The notes under the pieces: model-generated
What the model saw: only the letters and a program-made list of their open reading frames with translations
Databases searched by the model: none
Told to the model about the DNA's origin: nothing
Part shown: positions 42,849 to 54,229 of the stretch, one piece after another
Position numbering within the stretch: the first letter of the stretch is position 1
How the letters are laid out: each line of letters begins with the position of its first letter
Program-made: the position numbers and the translations under genes
Source of the DNA: Burkholderia ambifaria AMMD
GTDB lineage: Bacteria; Pseudomonadota; Gammaproteobacteria; Burkholderiales; Burkholderiaceae
Assembly (NCBI RefSeq): GCF_000203915.1
Contig: NC_008392.1
Span: forward strand, 1,217,473 to 1,281,472
Length of the DNA: 64,000 nt
Reading direction: 5' to 3'

Positions 42849-45497
42849 ATGGCCGTTGCCCACGACACGCCCACCGCGCCCACCGCGCTCAGCCGCGTGC
42901 CCGACCTCGGCGACGCGCCGCCGGGCTCCGCGCACGAGCGCGCGCTCGCCGCGCTGTGGGAATCGGAACCCGGCTGGCGCGGCTGGCTCGGCACGGTCGA
43001 TCACAAGCGCATCGGGCTGCGCTACATCGTCACCGCCTTCGCGTTCCTGCTGCTCGGCGGCGTCGAGGCGCTCGTGATGCGCATCCAGCTCGCGCGCCCG
43101 AACGCAACGGTGCTCACGCCCGCGCAGTACGACGCGCTGTTCACGATGCACGGCGTCACGATGATCTTCCTGTACGCGCTGCCGGTGCTGTCCGGCTTCG
43201 CGAACTATCTGTGGCCGCTGATGCTCGGCTCGCGCGACATGGCGTTCCCGCGGCTCAATGCGTTCTCGTACTGGGCGTTCCTGTTCGCCGGGCTGTTCCT
43301 GTATGCAAGCTTTCCGCTCGGCGCGGTGCCCGACGGCGGCTGGTTCAACTACGTGCCGCTCACGTCGCTCGACTACAGCGCCGGCGCGAACATCGACATC
43401 TATGCGCTCGGGATGATCCTGCTCGGCATCTCGACGACCGGCGGCGCGGCGAACTTCGTCGTCACGCTGCTGCGCATGCGCGCGCACGGGATGTCGATCG
43501 ACCGGCTGCCGATCATCGTATGGGGCACGCTGACCGCATCGGTCGCGAACCTCGTCGCGGTGCCGTCGGTGAGCCTCGCGTTCCTGCTGCTGTGGCTCGA
43601 CCGCAATGCCGGCACGCACTTCTTCGACGTCGCGAACGGCGGCCGGCCGCTGCTGTGGCAGCACCTGTTCTGGATGTTCGCGCACCCGTGGGTGTACGTG
43701 GTCGTGCTGCCCGCGATGGGGATCGTGTCGGATGCGCTGCCGACCTTCTGCCGGCGGCCGCTCGTCGCGTACGAGGCCGTTGCGGTGTCGACGGTCGCGA
43801 CGATGCTGATCGGCTTCGAGGTGTGGGTGCATCACATGTTCGCGACCGGCATCGCGCCGCTCGCGCTCGCGTTCTTCGGCGCGGCGAGCATGCTGATCTC
43901 GATCCCGAGCGCGGTCGCGGTGTTCGCGTGGCTCGCGACGATCTGGACCGGCCGGCCCGTGTTCCGCACGCCGTTTCTGTATTTCGCGGGCTTCGTGCTG
44001 ATGTTCGTGGTCGGCGGCGTGTCCGGCGTGATGACGGCAGCGGTGCCGCTCGACTGGCAGTTGACCGACACGTATTTCGTCGTCGCGCATCTGCATTACG
44101 TGCTGCTCGGCATCAACGTGTTCCCGGTACTCGGCGGCGTCACGTACTGGTTCCCGAAGTTCACCGGGCGGATGATGAACGAGCGCTTCGGACGCCTGAC
44201 GTTCTGGGTCGTGCTGGTCGGCTTCAACCTCGGCTTCTTCCCGATGCACGTCGCCGGGCTGCTCGGGATGCCGCGCCGCATCTATACCTATCCGTCCGGG
44301 ATGGGGTGGGACACGTCGAACCTGCTGACCACGATCGGCTCGTTCATTTTCGGCATCGGCATCGTGATGTTCGTCGTCAACGCGCTCGTCAGCGCGCGGC
44401 GCGGCGCGCGTGCCGGCGAGAATCCGTGGGGCGGCGCCGGACTCGAATGGTCGGTCGCGTCGCCCACGCCCGTGTACAACTTCGCGGTGCTGCCGCTCGT
44501 CGGCTCGCGGCATCCGCTGTGGGAAACGCGCGACGATCCGAAGCGCACCAGCCTGCGGGTCGGCTACCGGCTCGCCAACGGCCGCGAGGCGCTCGCCGTC
44601 ACGCCGCTCGCGGCGGCGCCGAGCGCGATCCTGAAGATGCCGGAGGACACCTGCGTGCCGTTCGTGCTGGCGCTGCTTGCGACGGCTGTGTTCGCGGCGA
44701 TGCTCGCGCGCTCGCCGACGCTCGTGTGCGTGGCCGTCGCCGGGTGCGCGATCGCGAACGCCGTCTGGCTGTGGCCGCGCGGCACGCTCGGGCAGCGCGC
44801 GCACCTGCCGGCCCGCGACGACACGCAGGCGCCGTCGGCCGCGGCCGGCGCGCATCCGGACGAACCGTCGCCGGCCACGACGCCGGCGGGCGCGCCGGCC
44901 GCGTGCGTCGAACCGCTGCCGGTCGGCAGTTGCGGCGAACGCGCGGGCGGCTGGTGGGGTGTCATCACGCTGATCGTGACCGAGGCCGGCCTGTTCGGCT
45001 ATCTGCTGTTCTGCTACTTCTATCTGCAATCGCAATCGTCCGCGCCGTGGCCGCCCGAAGGGATGCCGAAGATCGGCCTCGCGGCCGGCAACACGGTCGT
45101 GCTGCTGTCGAGCAGCGTGTTCGTGTGGCTCGCCGAGCGCGCGGTGCGGGCCGACAAGCGGCCGCACGCGGTGGCCGCGCTCGCCGTCGCGCTGGTGCTC
45201 GGCATCGCATTCGCGCTCGTTCAACTGCACGAGTGGCGCGACCATCCGTATGGCCCGACCGTACACCTGTACGGCAGCCTGTACTTCACGATCACCGGCT
45301 TTCACCTCGCGCACGTGGTGGCCGGGCTCGTGATCCTCGCGCTGCTCGCCGGCTGGACGGCCGCCGGCTTCTTCAGCGGCGAGCGGCGCGTCGCGCTGAC
45401 GGTCGGAGGGCTCTACTGGCACTTCGTCGACATCGTGTGGCTGTTCATCTTCACCGCGCTGTACGTGTCGCCGTACTGGCTCAGGAGGTCGGGATGA
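42849..45497 (+). CDS. cytochrome c oxidase subunit I fused to subunit III
   Basis: 882 aa. Residues ~1-600 are subunit I: heme a ligand in FTMHGVTMIF, CuB His and crosslinked Tyr in FAHPWVYVVVLPAMG, CuB His pair in HHMFATG, and TDTYFVVAHLHYVLLG. The glutamate of the canonical HPEVY motif is replaced by Trp. Residues ~690-882 are subunit III (GGWWGVITLIVTEAGLFGYL, VQLHEW, HFVDIVWLFIF). A Pro/Ala-rich linker joins them. Such I-III fusions occur in several bacterial caa3 oxidases. GGAGG precedes ATG 42849. Co-transcribed with subunit II. Confidence 0.93.
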   Translation: MAVAHDTPTAPTALSRVPDLGDAPPGSAHERALAALWESEPGWRGWLGTVDHKRIGLRYIVTAFAFLLLGGVEALVMRIQLARPNATVLTPAQYDALFTMHGVTMIFLYALPVLSGFANYLWPLMLGSRDMAFPRLNAFSYWAFLFAGLFLYASFPLGAVPDGGWFNYVPLTSLDYSAGANIDIYALGMILLGISTTGGAANFVVTLLRMRAHGMSIDRLPIIVWGTLTASVANLVAVPSVSLAFLLLWLDRNAGTHFFDVANGGRPLLWQHLFWMFAHPWVYVVVLPAMGIVSDALPTFCRRPLVAYEAVAVSTVATMLIGFEVWVHHMFATGIAPLALAFFGAASMLISIPSAVAVFAWLATIWTGRPVFRTPFLYFAGFVLMFVVGGVSGVMTAAVPLDWQLTDTYFVVAHLHYVLLGINVFPVLGGVTYWFPKFTGRMMNERFGRLTFWVVLVGFNLGFFPMHVAGLLGMPRRIYTYPSGMGWDTSNLLTTIGSFIFGIGIVMFVVNALVSARRGARAGENPWGGAGLEWSVASPTPVYNFAVLPLVGSRHPLWETRDDPKRTSLRVGYRLANGREALAVTPLAAAPSAILKMPEDTCVPFVLALLATAVFAAMLARSPTLVCVAVAGCAIANAVWLWPRGTLGQRAHLPARDDTQAPSAAAGAHPDEPSPATTPAGAPAACVEPLPVGSCGERAGGWWGVITLIVTEAGLFGYLLFCYFYLQSQSSAPWPPEGMPKIGLAAGNTVVLLSSSVFVWLAERAVRADKRPHAVAALAVALVLGIAFALVQLHEWRDHPYGPTVHLYGSLYFTITGFHLAHVVAGLVILALLAGWTAAGFFSGERRVALTVGGLYWHFVDIVWLFIFTALYVSPYWLRRSG

Positions 45498-45885
45498 ACG
45501 GCGCGCGACGCTCGTGGACGCCCCTGCTCGCGATCGCGGCCGGCCTGATCGGCGCGCCCGCGCTGTGGTTCGCGCAGATGCTGGCGTCCGAGACGCTCGC
45601 GTCGACCGCGTGCTATCCGCTCGGCGTCGCGCAGGCCGTGCCGCGCTGGGCGCACGTGGGCGTGTGGCTCGCGCTGATCGCCGCGTGCGCATTCGCGCTG
45701 GCGGCGGCGTTCGCCACCTGGCTCGTGCGCACGTGGCAACGCAGGCACGATGCCAACGTTCAGGCCGCGACGCGCGACGACAGCACGCGATTCCTCGCGC
45801 GCTGCGGAATGCTCGCCGCGCTCGGGTTCGTGATCGGTCTCGTGTTCACGGGCATCGTGTCGGCTTTCGTGGGGCCGTGCAGTCC

Positions 45886-45895
<10 letters not shown>
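45494..45895 (+). CDS. small membrane protein of the oxidase operon
   Basis: 133 aa with about three to four membrane helices (LLAIAAGLIGAPALWFAQML, VGVWLALIAACAFALAAAFA, LAALGFVIGLVFTGIVSAFV). It overlaps the fused subunit I/III stop (ATGA) and the cytochrome gene start. No family is recognised. The position suggests an accessory or assembly subunit of the oxidase, perhaps standing in for subunit IV. Confidence 0.7.
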
Positions 45896-47550
<1,655 letters not shown>

Positions 47551-47579
47551 CGGCCATCGGCCACATTCCGACGAAGTCA

Positions 47580-49040
47580 CTACCGCATGGCCACCGCTTC
47601 CGATCCCTGCGCCTGCCACCCACCACCGAGCGCCTTGAACGCGGCAACCGCCGCGCGTGCGGATTCGGTTTGCGCCTGCACGCGTTGGTCGGACGCGCGC
47701 AGCAGGTTTTCGTCGGCCTGCAGCACCTCGATCAGGCTGACGACGCCTTTCTGGTACGCAGCAAACGACGCGGCTCTCGCTCGCCCAAGCGAATCCACGC
47801 CGCCGCCAAGAACTGCTGCCTGCTCGTCGCGCTTGACGAGCGCCGAGAACGCGTTTTCGACGTCCTCGGTCGCGTGCAGCGCCGCGAGCCGATACGCGGC
47901 CAGCATTTCCGCATCCTGTCCTTTGGCCTGCGCGATCTGCGCATTGATCCGGCCGAAGTCGAACAGACGCCAGCGCAGGCCGAGCACGCCCGCGGCCTGG
48001 TTGGCGCCGCCGGTAAACAGATTGCCCGCGCCCATCGTCGTCGCGCTGCCGATCAGCCCGCTCAGCGAGAACTTCGGGTAATACTCGGCGACGGCCATGC
48101 CGATGCGCGCGTTCGCCGCCGCCACGCGCCGCTCGGCCACGATCAGGTCGGGCCGCCGCCTGAGCAGTTCACCGGGCGTTCCCGTCGCCGCGATCCGCGG
48201 CGCGACCGGCACGTCGCCGCCGTCGAGCAATTCCGCCCGATGCGTGCCGGGCTGCGAACCGAGCATCACGTCGAGCGCGTTCATCGCCGTGTCCAGCGCC
48301 GCCTCGAGCACGGGCACCGTCGCGCGAACCTGCGCGAGCGCGCCTTCGGCCTGCCTGACCTGAAGCTCCGCCGCGAGCCCCTTGCCATACAGCAGGCTGA
48401 TGGTCGACAGCAGATCCTGCTCGGTCTGCACCTGGTGCCGCGCGACCTTCAACCGGCCCTGCAACCCGCGAATCGTGATGTAGATGTCCGCGGTTTGCGC
48501 GGCGACGGCAAGGCGCGTCGCCACCGCGCCGGCTTCCGACGCCTGGTAGTCGGCAAGCGCCGCTTCGCGGCCGCGGCGCAGCCCGCCGAACACGTCCAGC
48601 TCCCAGCTCGCGTTGAAGTCGGCCTCATAGTCGCTGCCGTGACGGTCGAAACCGGGCGCCGAGTTCAGCACACGCCCCAACGGCGTTTCGACCGACTGGT
48701 AGACGCGCGCTGCCTGACCACTCACCTCGCCCGAAGGCAGCAGCGCCGCATTCGCCGCACTCAGCCCTGCGCGCGCTTGTGCGACGCGTGCCGCGGCCTG
48801 CGCGAGATCGAGGTTCTGCGCCAGGGCCAGCGTGACGTAGCGCGTCAGTTGCGGATCGCCGAACCCCGTCCACCACGTCGCGAGATCGGCATCGGCGGCC
48901 GCGTGCCGCTGGTCCACGGCGGCCTGGCCCTGGAACCGCTGCGGCATCGCGACCTCGGGGCGCACGTAGTCGGGACCGACGGCGCAACCCGTCAACAGGA
49001 CGGCAACAAGAACCGCGGCAACGACGGGTTTGGGTAGCAT
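47580..49040 (-). CDS. NodT-family outer-membrane efflux channel
   Basis: 486 aa. Lipobox LTGC (C19) and opening AVGPDYVRPEVAMPQRF. Two OEP domains with LDVFGGLRRGREAALADYQA, RRRPDLIVAERRVAAANARI and a C-terminal FKALGGGWQ, the usual NodT layout and length. It is the outer-membrane partner of the divergently encoded adaptor and RND pump. A 9-bp inverted repeat lies 24-49 bp upstream of its start, within the shared tetR promoter region, suggesting TetR control. Confidence 0.93.
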   Translation of the reverse strand: MLPKPVVAAVLVAVLLTGCAVGPDYVRPEVAMPQRFQGQAAVDQRHAAADADLATWWTGFGDPQLTRYVTLALAQNLDLAQAAARVAQARAGLSAANAALLPSGEVSGQAARVYQSVETPLGRVLNSAPGFDRHGSDYEADFNASWELDVFGGLRRGREAALADYQASEAGAVATRLAVAAQTADIYITIRGLQGRLKVARHQVQTEQDLLSTISLLYGKGLAAELQVRQAEGALAQVRATVPVLEAALDTAMNALDVMLGSQPGTHRAELLDGGDVPVAPRIAATGTPGELLRRRPDLIVAERRVAAANARIGMAVAEYYPKFSLSGLIGSATTMGAGNLFTGGANQAAGVLGLRWRLFDFGRINAQIAQAKGQDAEMLAAYRLAALHATEDVENAFSALVKRDEQAAVLGGGVDSLGRARAASFAAYQKGVVSLIEVLQADENLLRASDQRVQAQTESARAAVAAFKALGGGWQAQGSEAVAMR

Positions 49041-49063
49041 GACGGTTTTCGCAAGAATTCGAT

Positions 49064-49089
49064 AGTGACTATAATACCAAATAGTCACT
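49064..49089. promoter_or_regulatory. TetR operator between NodT and tetR genes
   Basis: AGTGACTAT (49064-49072) and ATAGTCACT (49081-49089) are perfect inverted 9-mers around an 8-bp spacer. A TATAAT box (49070-49075) lies inside. The same half-site recurs at 49754-49772. Confidence 0.75.
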
Positions 49090-49116
49090 CGTTGTCCATC
49101 CTGTCGGCTGCAGCCC

Positions 49117-49734
49117 ATGAAAAAAACCGCTTCCTCCCCGGCCCCCGCGCGGGGGCCGGCCGACCACGACGTCCGGGACCAGATCGTCGTTGCCGCCACC
49201 GAGCACTTCAGCCGGTACGGTTATGAAAAGACGACCGTGTCCGATCTCGCGAAGGCGATCGGCTTCTCGAAGGCCTATATCTACAAGTTCTTCGAATCGA
49301 AACAGGCGATCGGCGAAATGATCTGCGCGAACTGCCTGCACGAGATCGAGACCGAGGTGCGCGCGGCCGTCGCCGAGGCCGAACTCCCCACCGAGAAGCT
49401 GCGGCGGATGTTCAAGGTCTTTACCGAAGCGAGCCTGCGGCTGTTTTTCCGCGACCGCAAGCTGTACGACATCGCCGCGTCGGCTGCCACCGGGAACTGG
49501 CAGTCGGTGCAGGCCTATGAAGCGCGCGTGCAGAAACTGCTGCAGGACGTGCTGCAGGCAGGCCGCCAAAACGGTGAGTTCGAGCGCAAGACGCCGCTGG
49601 ACGAAACCGCGATGGCGATCTACCTGGTGATGCGCCCGTACCTGAATCCGCTGCTGCTGCAATACAACCTCGACACGACCGACGCCGCGCCCGCGCAGTT
49701 GTCGAACCTCGTTCTGCGCAGCCTCGCCCCGTGA
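49117..49734 (+). CDS. TetR-family repressor of the RND efflux system
   Basis: 205 aa. The N-terminal TetR helix-turn-helix reads VAATEHFSRYGYEKTTVSDLAKAIGFSKAYIYKFFESKQ across about residues 25-65, matching the family consensus. The C-terminal ligand domain is helical (TetR_C-like). It lies between the divergent NodT gene and the adaptor-pump genes, each preceded by the same TAGTCACT half-site. Repression of the efflux genes, relieved by a pumped compound, is inferred. Confidence 0.9.
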   Translation: MKKTASSPAPARGPADHDVRDQIVVAATEHFSRYGYEKTTVSDLAKAIGFSKAYIYKFFESKQAIGEMICANCLHEIETEVRAAVAEAELPTEKLRRMFKVFTEASLRLFFRDRKLYDIAASAATGNWQSVQAYEARVQKLLQDVLQAGRQNGEFERKTPLDETAMAIYLVMRPYLNPLLLQYNLDTTDAAPAQLSNLVLRSLAP

Positions 49735-49753
49735 TACGTCACCGTTTGTGACC

Positions 49754-49783
49754 ATTGACTATTTTAGTCACTAGATCCACAAT
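49754..49783 (+). promoter_or_regulatory. promoter and TetR operator of the adaptor-RND operon
   Basis: ATTGACTA (49754-49761) and TAGTCACT (49765-49772) form a dyad with a 3-bp centre. It overlaps a -35 TTGACT (49755-49760); a -10-like CACAAT (49778-49783) follows at 17 bp. Bound repressor would block RNA polymerase. Confidence 0.65.
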
Positions 49784-49816
49784 GAGAGCCCCGAACACTT
49801 CGTCACTGGGTCTTTC

Positions 49817-50926
49817 ATGGTCAGGCGTCGCCTCGCTCTCCTCGCAGTCGCTTCCGCACTGCCGCTCGCGCTAGCCGCGTGCAGCGGAAAAGCGCCTTCC
49901 GATCCGCGCACGGAAGCGCCGCTCGTGCGTACCGCCGTCGTCCAGGCGGCCGTTCCCGCGTCGCGCGCGTTTACCGGCACCGTTGCCGCCCGCGTGCAAA
50001 GCGACCTCGGGTTCCGGGTGTCCGGCAAGGTGCAGGAGCGGCTCGTCGACGCCGGTCAAACCGTCCGGCGCGGCCAGCCGCTGATGCGGCTCGACCCCGT
50101 CGACCTGAAGCTCGCGGCGCGCGCACGCGACGAGGCCGTGGCCGCCGCGCGGGCCCGCGCGCGGCAGACCGCCGAGGACGAAGCCCGCTACCGCGACCTG
50201 CGCGGCACCGGAGCGATATCGGCATCGGCCTATGACCAGATCAAGGCGGCGGCCGATGCCGCCAAGGCGCAACTGAGTGCCGCCGAGGCCGACGCGAACG
50301 TGTCGCGCAATGCGACAGGCTATGCGGAACTCGTCGCGGACGGCGACGGCGTCGTGATGGAAACCCTCGCCGAGCCCGGTCAGGTGGTCAGCGCGGGCCA
50401 GCCGGTGGTGCGGCTCGCGCACGCCGGCAGCCGCGAGGCCGTAATCCAGTTGCCCGAAACCCTGCGCCCGGCGATCGGGTCGAGCGCGCAGGCCGAGCTG
50501 TTCGGCAAGCAGGACGTGAGCGTTCCCGCGACGCTGCGCCAGCTCTCCGATACCGCGGATACCAGAACGCGCACGTTTGAAGCGCGTTATGTGCTGCAGG
50601 GTGCGTTAGCCGGCGCACCGCTGGGTGCGACCGTGACGATCCGGATCGCGGACGGCTCACCGCAAACCGGCCTGCAGGTGCCGATCGGCGCGCTGCTGGA
50701 CGCCGGCAAGGGGCCCGGCGTGTGGGTCGTCGCCGGCGATCCGGCGAAGGTGGCGTGGCGGCCGGTCAATCTCGAGCATCTGGACGACGACAGCGCCCGC
50801 GTGTCCGGCGCGCTGAAGCAAGGCGAGCGGGTCGTCGCACTCGGCGCCCACTTGCTGCGCGAAGGCGAAACGGTCCGCGTGTCGCCGCAGGCCGTCGCGG
50901 TCGCAAGCGAAGGAGCACGACCGTGA
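49817..50926 (+). CDS. RND efflux periplasmic adaptor (membrane fusion protein)
   Basis: 369 aa lipoprotein with lipobox LAAC (C22). Barrel-sandwich halves (DLGFRVSGKVQERLVDAGQT, then VVSAGQPVVRLA), a short coiled hairpin and a beta-barrel domain, as in AcrA/MexA-like adaptors. The stop overlaps the GTG of the pump gene. Joins the RND pump to the divergently encoded NodT channel. The start lacks a strong ribosome site. Confidence 0.92.
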   Translation: MVRRRLALLAVASALPLALAACSGKAPSDPRTEAPLVRTAVVQAAVPASRAFTGTVAARVQSDLGFRVSGKVQERLVDAGQTVRRGQPLMRLDPVDLKLAARARDEAVAAARARARQTAEDEARYRDLRGTGAISASAYDQIKAAADAAKAQLSAAEADANVSRNATGYAELVADGDGVVMETLAEPGQVVSAGQPVVRLAHAGSREAVIQLPETLRPAIGSSAQAELFGKQDVSVPATLRQLSDTADTRTRTFEARYVLQGALAGAPLGATVTIRIADGSPQTGLQVPIGALLDAGKGPGVWVVAGDPAKVAWRPVNLEHLDDDSARVSGALKQGERVVALGAHLLREGETVRVSPQAVAVASEGARP

Positions 50927-53900
50927 GCGAGCGCCGCTTCAACCTGTCGGCGCTCGCGGTGCGCGAGCGCGCGGTCACGCTGTTCCTGATCTGCCTGATT
51001 TCGCTCGCGGGGCTCGTGTCGTTCTTCAAGCTCGGCCGCGCGGAAGACCCGGCCTTCACGGTCAAGGTGATGACCATCGTCACCGCGTGGCCCGGCGCGA
51101 CCGCGCAGGAAATGCACGACCAGGTCGCCGAAAAGATCGAAAAGCGCATGCAGGAGCTGCGCTGGTACGACCGCACCGAAACCTACACGCGCCCCGGCCT
51201 CGCGTTCACGACGCTGACGTTGCTCGACAGCACGCCGCCGTCCGAGGTGCAGGAGCAGTTCTATCAGGCGCGCAAAAAGATCGGCGACGTGACGAACGAT
51301 CTTCCGTCGGGCGTGATCGGCCCGATGGTCAACGACGAATATGCGGACGTCACGTTCGCCCTCTTCGCGCTGAAGGCCAAGGGCGAGCCGCAGCGCCTGC
51401 TGGTGCGCGACGCGGAGACGCTGCGCCAGCGGCTGCTGCACGTGCCCGGCGTGAAGAAGGTCGACATCATCGGCGAGCAGGCGGAGCGCATCTATATCCA
51501 GCTGTCGCACGACCGGCTCGCGACACTCGGCGTGAGCCCGCAGGACGTGTTCGCCGCGCTCAACGGCCAAAACGCGCTGACGCCGGCCGGCTCCGTCGAG
51601 ACGCGCGGCCCGGAGATCTTCATTCGCGTGGACGGCGCGTTCGACAAGCTGCAGAAGATTCGCGACACGCCGATCGTCGCGCAAGGTCGCACGCTGAAGC
51701 TGTCGGACATCGCCACCGTCGAGCGCGGTTACGAAGACCCGTCGACGTTCCTGATCCGCAACAACGGCGAACCCGCGCTGCTGCTGGGCATCGTGATGCG
51801 CGACGGCTGGAACGGGCTCGACCTCGGCAAGGCCCTCGACCACGAGGTCGGCGCGATCAATACCGGGCTGCCGCTCGGCATGAGCCTGACCAAGGTGACC
51901 GACCAGTCCGTGAACATCAGCTCCGCCGTCGACGAGTTCATGGTGAAGTTCTTCGCCGCGCTGCTCGTGGTAATGCTGGTGAGCTTCGTCAGCATGGGCT
52001 GGCGCGTGGGGCTCGTCGTCGCCGCGGCCGTGCCGCTGACGCTCGCCGTGGTGTTCGTCGTGATGGCCGCGACCGGCAAGAACTTCGACCGCATCACGCT
52101 CGGCTCGCTGATCCTCGCGCTCGGCCTGCTGGTCGACGACGCGATCATCGCGATCGAGATGATGGTCGTGAAGATGGAGGAAGGCTACGACCGCGTGGCC
52201 GCGTCGGCCTACGCGTGGAGCCATACGGCCGCGCCGATGCTGGCCGGTACGCTGGTGACCGCGGTCGGCTTCATGCCGAACGGCTTCGCGCGCTCCTCCG
52301 CGGGCGAATACACCAGCAACATGTTCTGGATCGTCGGGATCGCGCTGATCGCATCGTGGGTCATCGCGGTGGCCTTCACGCCGTACCTCGGCGTGAAGAT
52401 GCTGCCGGACTTCAAGAAGTTCGAGGGCGGTCACGATGCGATCTACGACACGCCGCGCTACAACCGCTTCCGCCAACTGCTGACGCGCGTGATCGCCCGC
52501 AAATGGATCGTCGCCGGTTCGGTCGTCGGCCTGTTCGTGCTCGCGATTCTCGGCATGGCGATCGTCAAGAAGCAGTTTTTCCCCATCTCGGATCGCCCCG
52601 AGGTGCTGATCGAGGTGCAGATGCCGTACGGCACGTCGATTTCGCAGACCAGCACCACCACGTCGAAGGTCGAGGCATGGCTCGCCAGACAGAAGGAAGC
52701 GCGGATCGTCACCGCGTACGTCGGCCAGGGTGCGCCGCGTTTCTATCTGGCGATGGGGCCGGAGCTGCCCGATCCGTCGTTCGCGAAGATCGTGGTGCGC
52801 ACCGACAGTCAGGAGGAACGTGAGGCATTGAAGGCGCGACTACGAAAAGTCATCGCCGACGGCCTCGCGCCCGAGGCGCGCGTGCGCGTCACGCAACTCG
52901 TGTTCGGTCCGTATTCGCCGTTCCCGGTGGCCTACCGGATCACGGGCCCCGATCCGGACACGCTGCGCGGCATCGCAACCGATGTGCAGCGCGTGATGAC
53001 CGGCAGCCCGATGATGCGCACGGTCAATGCCGACTGGGGCACGCGCGCGCCCACGATGCATTTCACGTTGCAGCAGGATCGCCTGCAGGCGGTCGGATTG
53101 ACGTCGGGCGCGGTCGCGCAGCAACTGCAGTTCCTGCTCACGGGGGTGCCCGTCACGGCGGTGCGCGAGGATATTCGAACCGTGCAGGTGATCGCGCGTT
53201 CGGGCGGCGATACGCGGCTCGACCCGGCGCGGCTCGCCGACTTCACCCTCGTCGGCGCGAACGGCCAGCACATTCCGCTGTCGCAGGTCGGCAAGGTCGA
53301 CGTGCGCATGGAGGAACCGATCATGCGCTGGCGCGATCGCGTGCCGACCGTCACCGTGCGCGGCGACATCGCCGACGGCTTGCAGCCGCCCGACGTATCG
53401 GCCGCGATCACGAAGGCGCTGCAACCGATCGCCGACAAGCTGCCGAGCGGTTATCGAATCGAGCAGGCCGGCTCCATCGAGGAATCGGGCAAGGCGACCG
53501 CGGCGATGCTGCCGCTGTTCCCGATCATGCTCGCGATCACGCTTGTCATCATCATCTTCCAGGTGCGCTCGATCTCCGCGATGGTGATGGTGTTCCTGAC
53601 GAGCCCGCTCGGGTTGATCGGCGTAGTGCCGACGCTGATCCTGTTCGGGCAGCCGTTCGGCATCAACGCGCTGGTCGGGCTCATTGCGCTGTCGGGGATC
53701 CTGATGCGCAACACGCTGATCCTGATCGGGCAGATCCATCAGAACGAACTCTCGGGGCTGGATCCGTTCCATGCAGTCGTCGAAGCGACCGTGCAGCGGG
53801 CCCGCCCGGTCATCCTGACCGCGATGGCCGCCGTGCTCGCGTTCATTCCGCTCACCCATTCGGTGTTCTGGGGAACGCTTGCATACACGCTGATCGGCGG

Positions 53901-54060
53901 CACGTTCGCCGGCACGGTCCTCACGCTGGTGTTCCTGCCCGCGATGTATGCGATCTGGTATCGAATCCGGCCCGGCCATGCCGCCGGTTCGCGCCGCGGC
54001 GAGCACGAGGCGTCGCTTCCCGAACCTACGCTTGCACCCGCGCTCGACGCGCGCGATTGA
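50923..54060 (+). CDS. RND-family efflux pump
   Basis: 1045 aa, standard AcrB/MexB-family length with 12 membrane helices in two halves and two large periplasmic loops. GTG 50923 follows AGGAG by seven bases and overlaps the adaptor stop. Helix 4 carries the proton-relay Asp pair in ILALGLLVDDAIIAIEMM. The second half has the FGINALVGLIALSGILMRNT helix. Substrate range cannot be predicted. It was followed by an SDR gene that is now truncated. Confidence 0.93.
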   Translation: MSERRFNLSALAVRERAVTLFLICLISLAGLVSFFKLGRAEDPAFTVKVMTIVTAWPGATAQEMHDQVAEKIEKRMQELRWYDRTETYTRPGLAFTTLTLLDSTPPSEVQEQFYQARKKIGDVTNDLPSGVIGPMVNDEYADVTFALFALKAKGEPQRLLVRDAETLRQRLLHVPGVKKVDIIGEQAERIYIQLSHDRLATLGVSPQDVFAALNGQNALTPAGSVETRGPEIFIRVDGAFDKLQKIRDTPIVAQGRTLKLSDIATVERGYEDPSTFLIRNNGEPALLLGIVMRDGWNGLDLGKALDHEVGAINTGLPLGMSLTKVTDQSVNISSAVDEFMVKFFAALLVVMLVSFVSMGWRVGLVVAAAVPLTLAVVFVVMAATGKNFDRITLGSLILALGLLVDDAIIAIEMMVVKMEEGYDRVAASAYAWSHTAAPMLAGTLVTAVGFMPNGFARSSAGEYTSNMFWIVGIALIASWVIAVAFTPYLGVKMLPDFKKFEGGHDAIYDTPRYNRFRQLLTRVIARKWIVAGSVVGLFVLAILGMAIVKKQFFPISDRPEVLIEVQMPYGTSISQTSTTTSKVEAWLARQKEARIVTAYVGQGAPRFYLAMGPELPDPSFAKIVVRTDSQEEREALKARLRKVIADGLAPEARVRVTQLVFGPYSPFPVAYRITGPDPDTLRGIATDVQRVMTGSPMMRTVNADWGTRAPTMHFTLQQDRLQAVGLTSGAVAQQLQFLLTGVPVTAVREDIRTVQVIARSGGDTRLDPARLADFTLVGANGQHIPLSQVGKVDVRMEEPIMRWRDRVPTVTVRGDIADGLQPPDVSAAITKALQPIADKLPSGYRIEQAGSIEESGKATAAMLPLFPIMLAITLVIIIFQVRSISAMVMVFLTSPLGLIGVVPTLILFGQPFGINALVGLIALSGILMRNTLILIGQIHQNELSGLDPFHAVVEATVQRARPVILTAMAAVLAFIPLTHSVFWGTLAYTLIGGTFAGTVLTLVFLPAMYAIWYRIRPGHAAGSRRGEHEASLPEPTLAPALDARD

Positions 54061-54094
54061 TACCCAGCCCGTTCACGTATCGAAGGAAGCAGCC

Positions 54095-54229
54095 ATGTCG
54101 AACCCCATCGTTGTCGTCGTGACCGGCGTGTCGTCGGGCATCGGGCGCGCCGCCGCCGAGAAGTTCGCGAAGCGCGGGTGCCGCGTGTTCGGTTACAGCA
54201 CCGCCACCGCCTTGATCTCGACGATATAG
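54095..54229 (+). pseudogene. truncated short-chain dehydrogenase at a rearrangement junction
   Basis: ATG 54095 with GAAGGAAG upstream opens a classical SDR N-terminus: PIVVVVTGVSSGIGRAAAEK then FAKRGCRVFGYS. Identity with the family ends at about 54190, where the sequence enters the 3' end of the opposite-strand ridA gene, and a stop follows after 45 codons. An SDR gene commonly follows such tetR-adaptor-RND operons, so the remainder was probably lost by deletion or inversion. Confidence 0.82.

Noticed and set aside
42843..45692. 949-codon minus-strand frame opposite the cytochrome oxidase gene
   Set aside because: Antisense shadow; the plus strand encodes complete heme-copper oxidase motifs.
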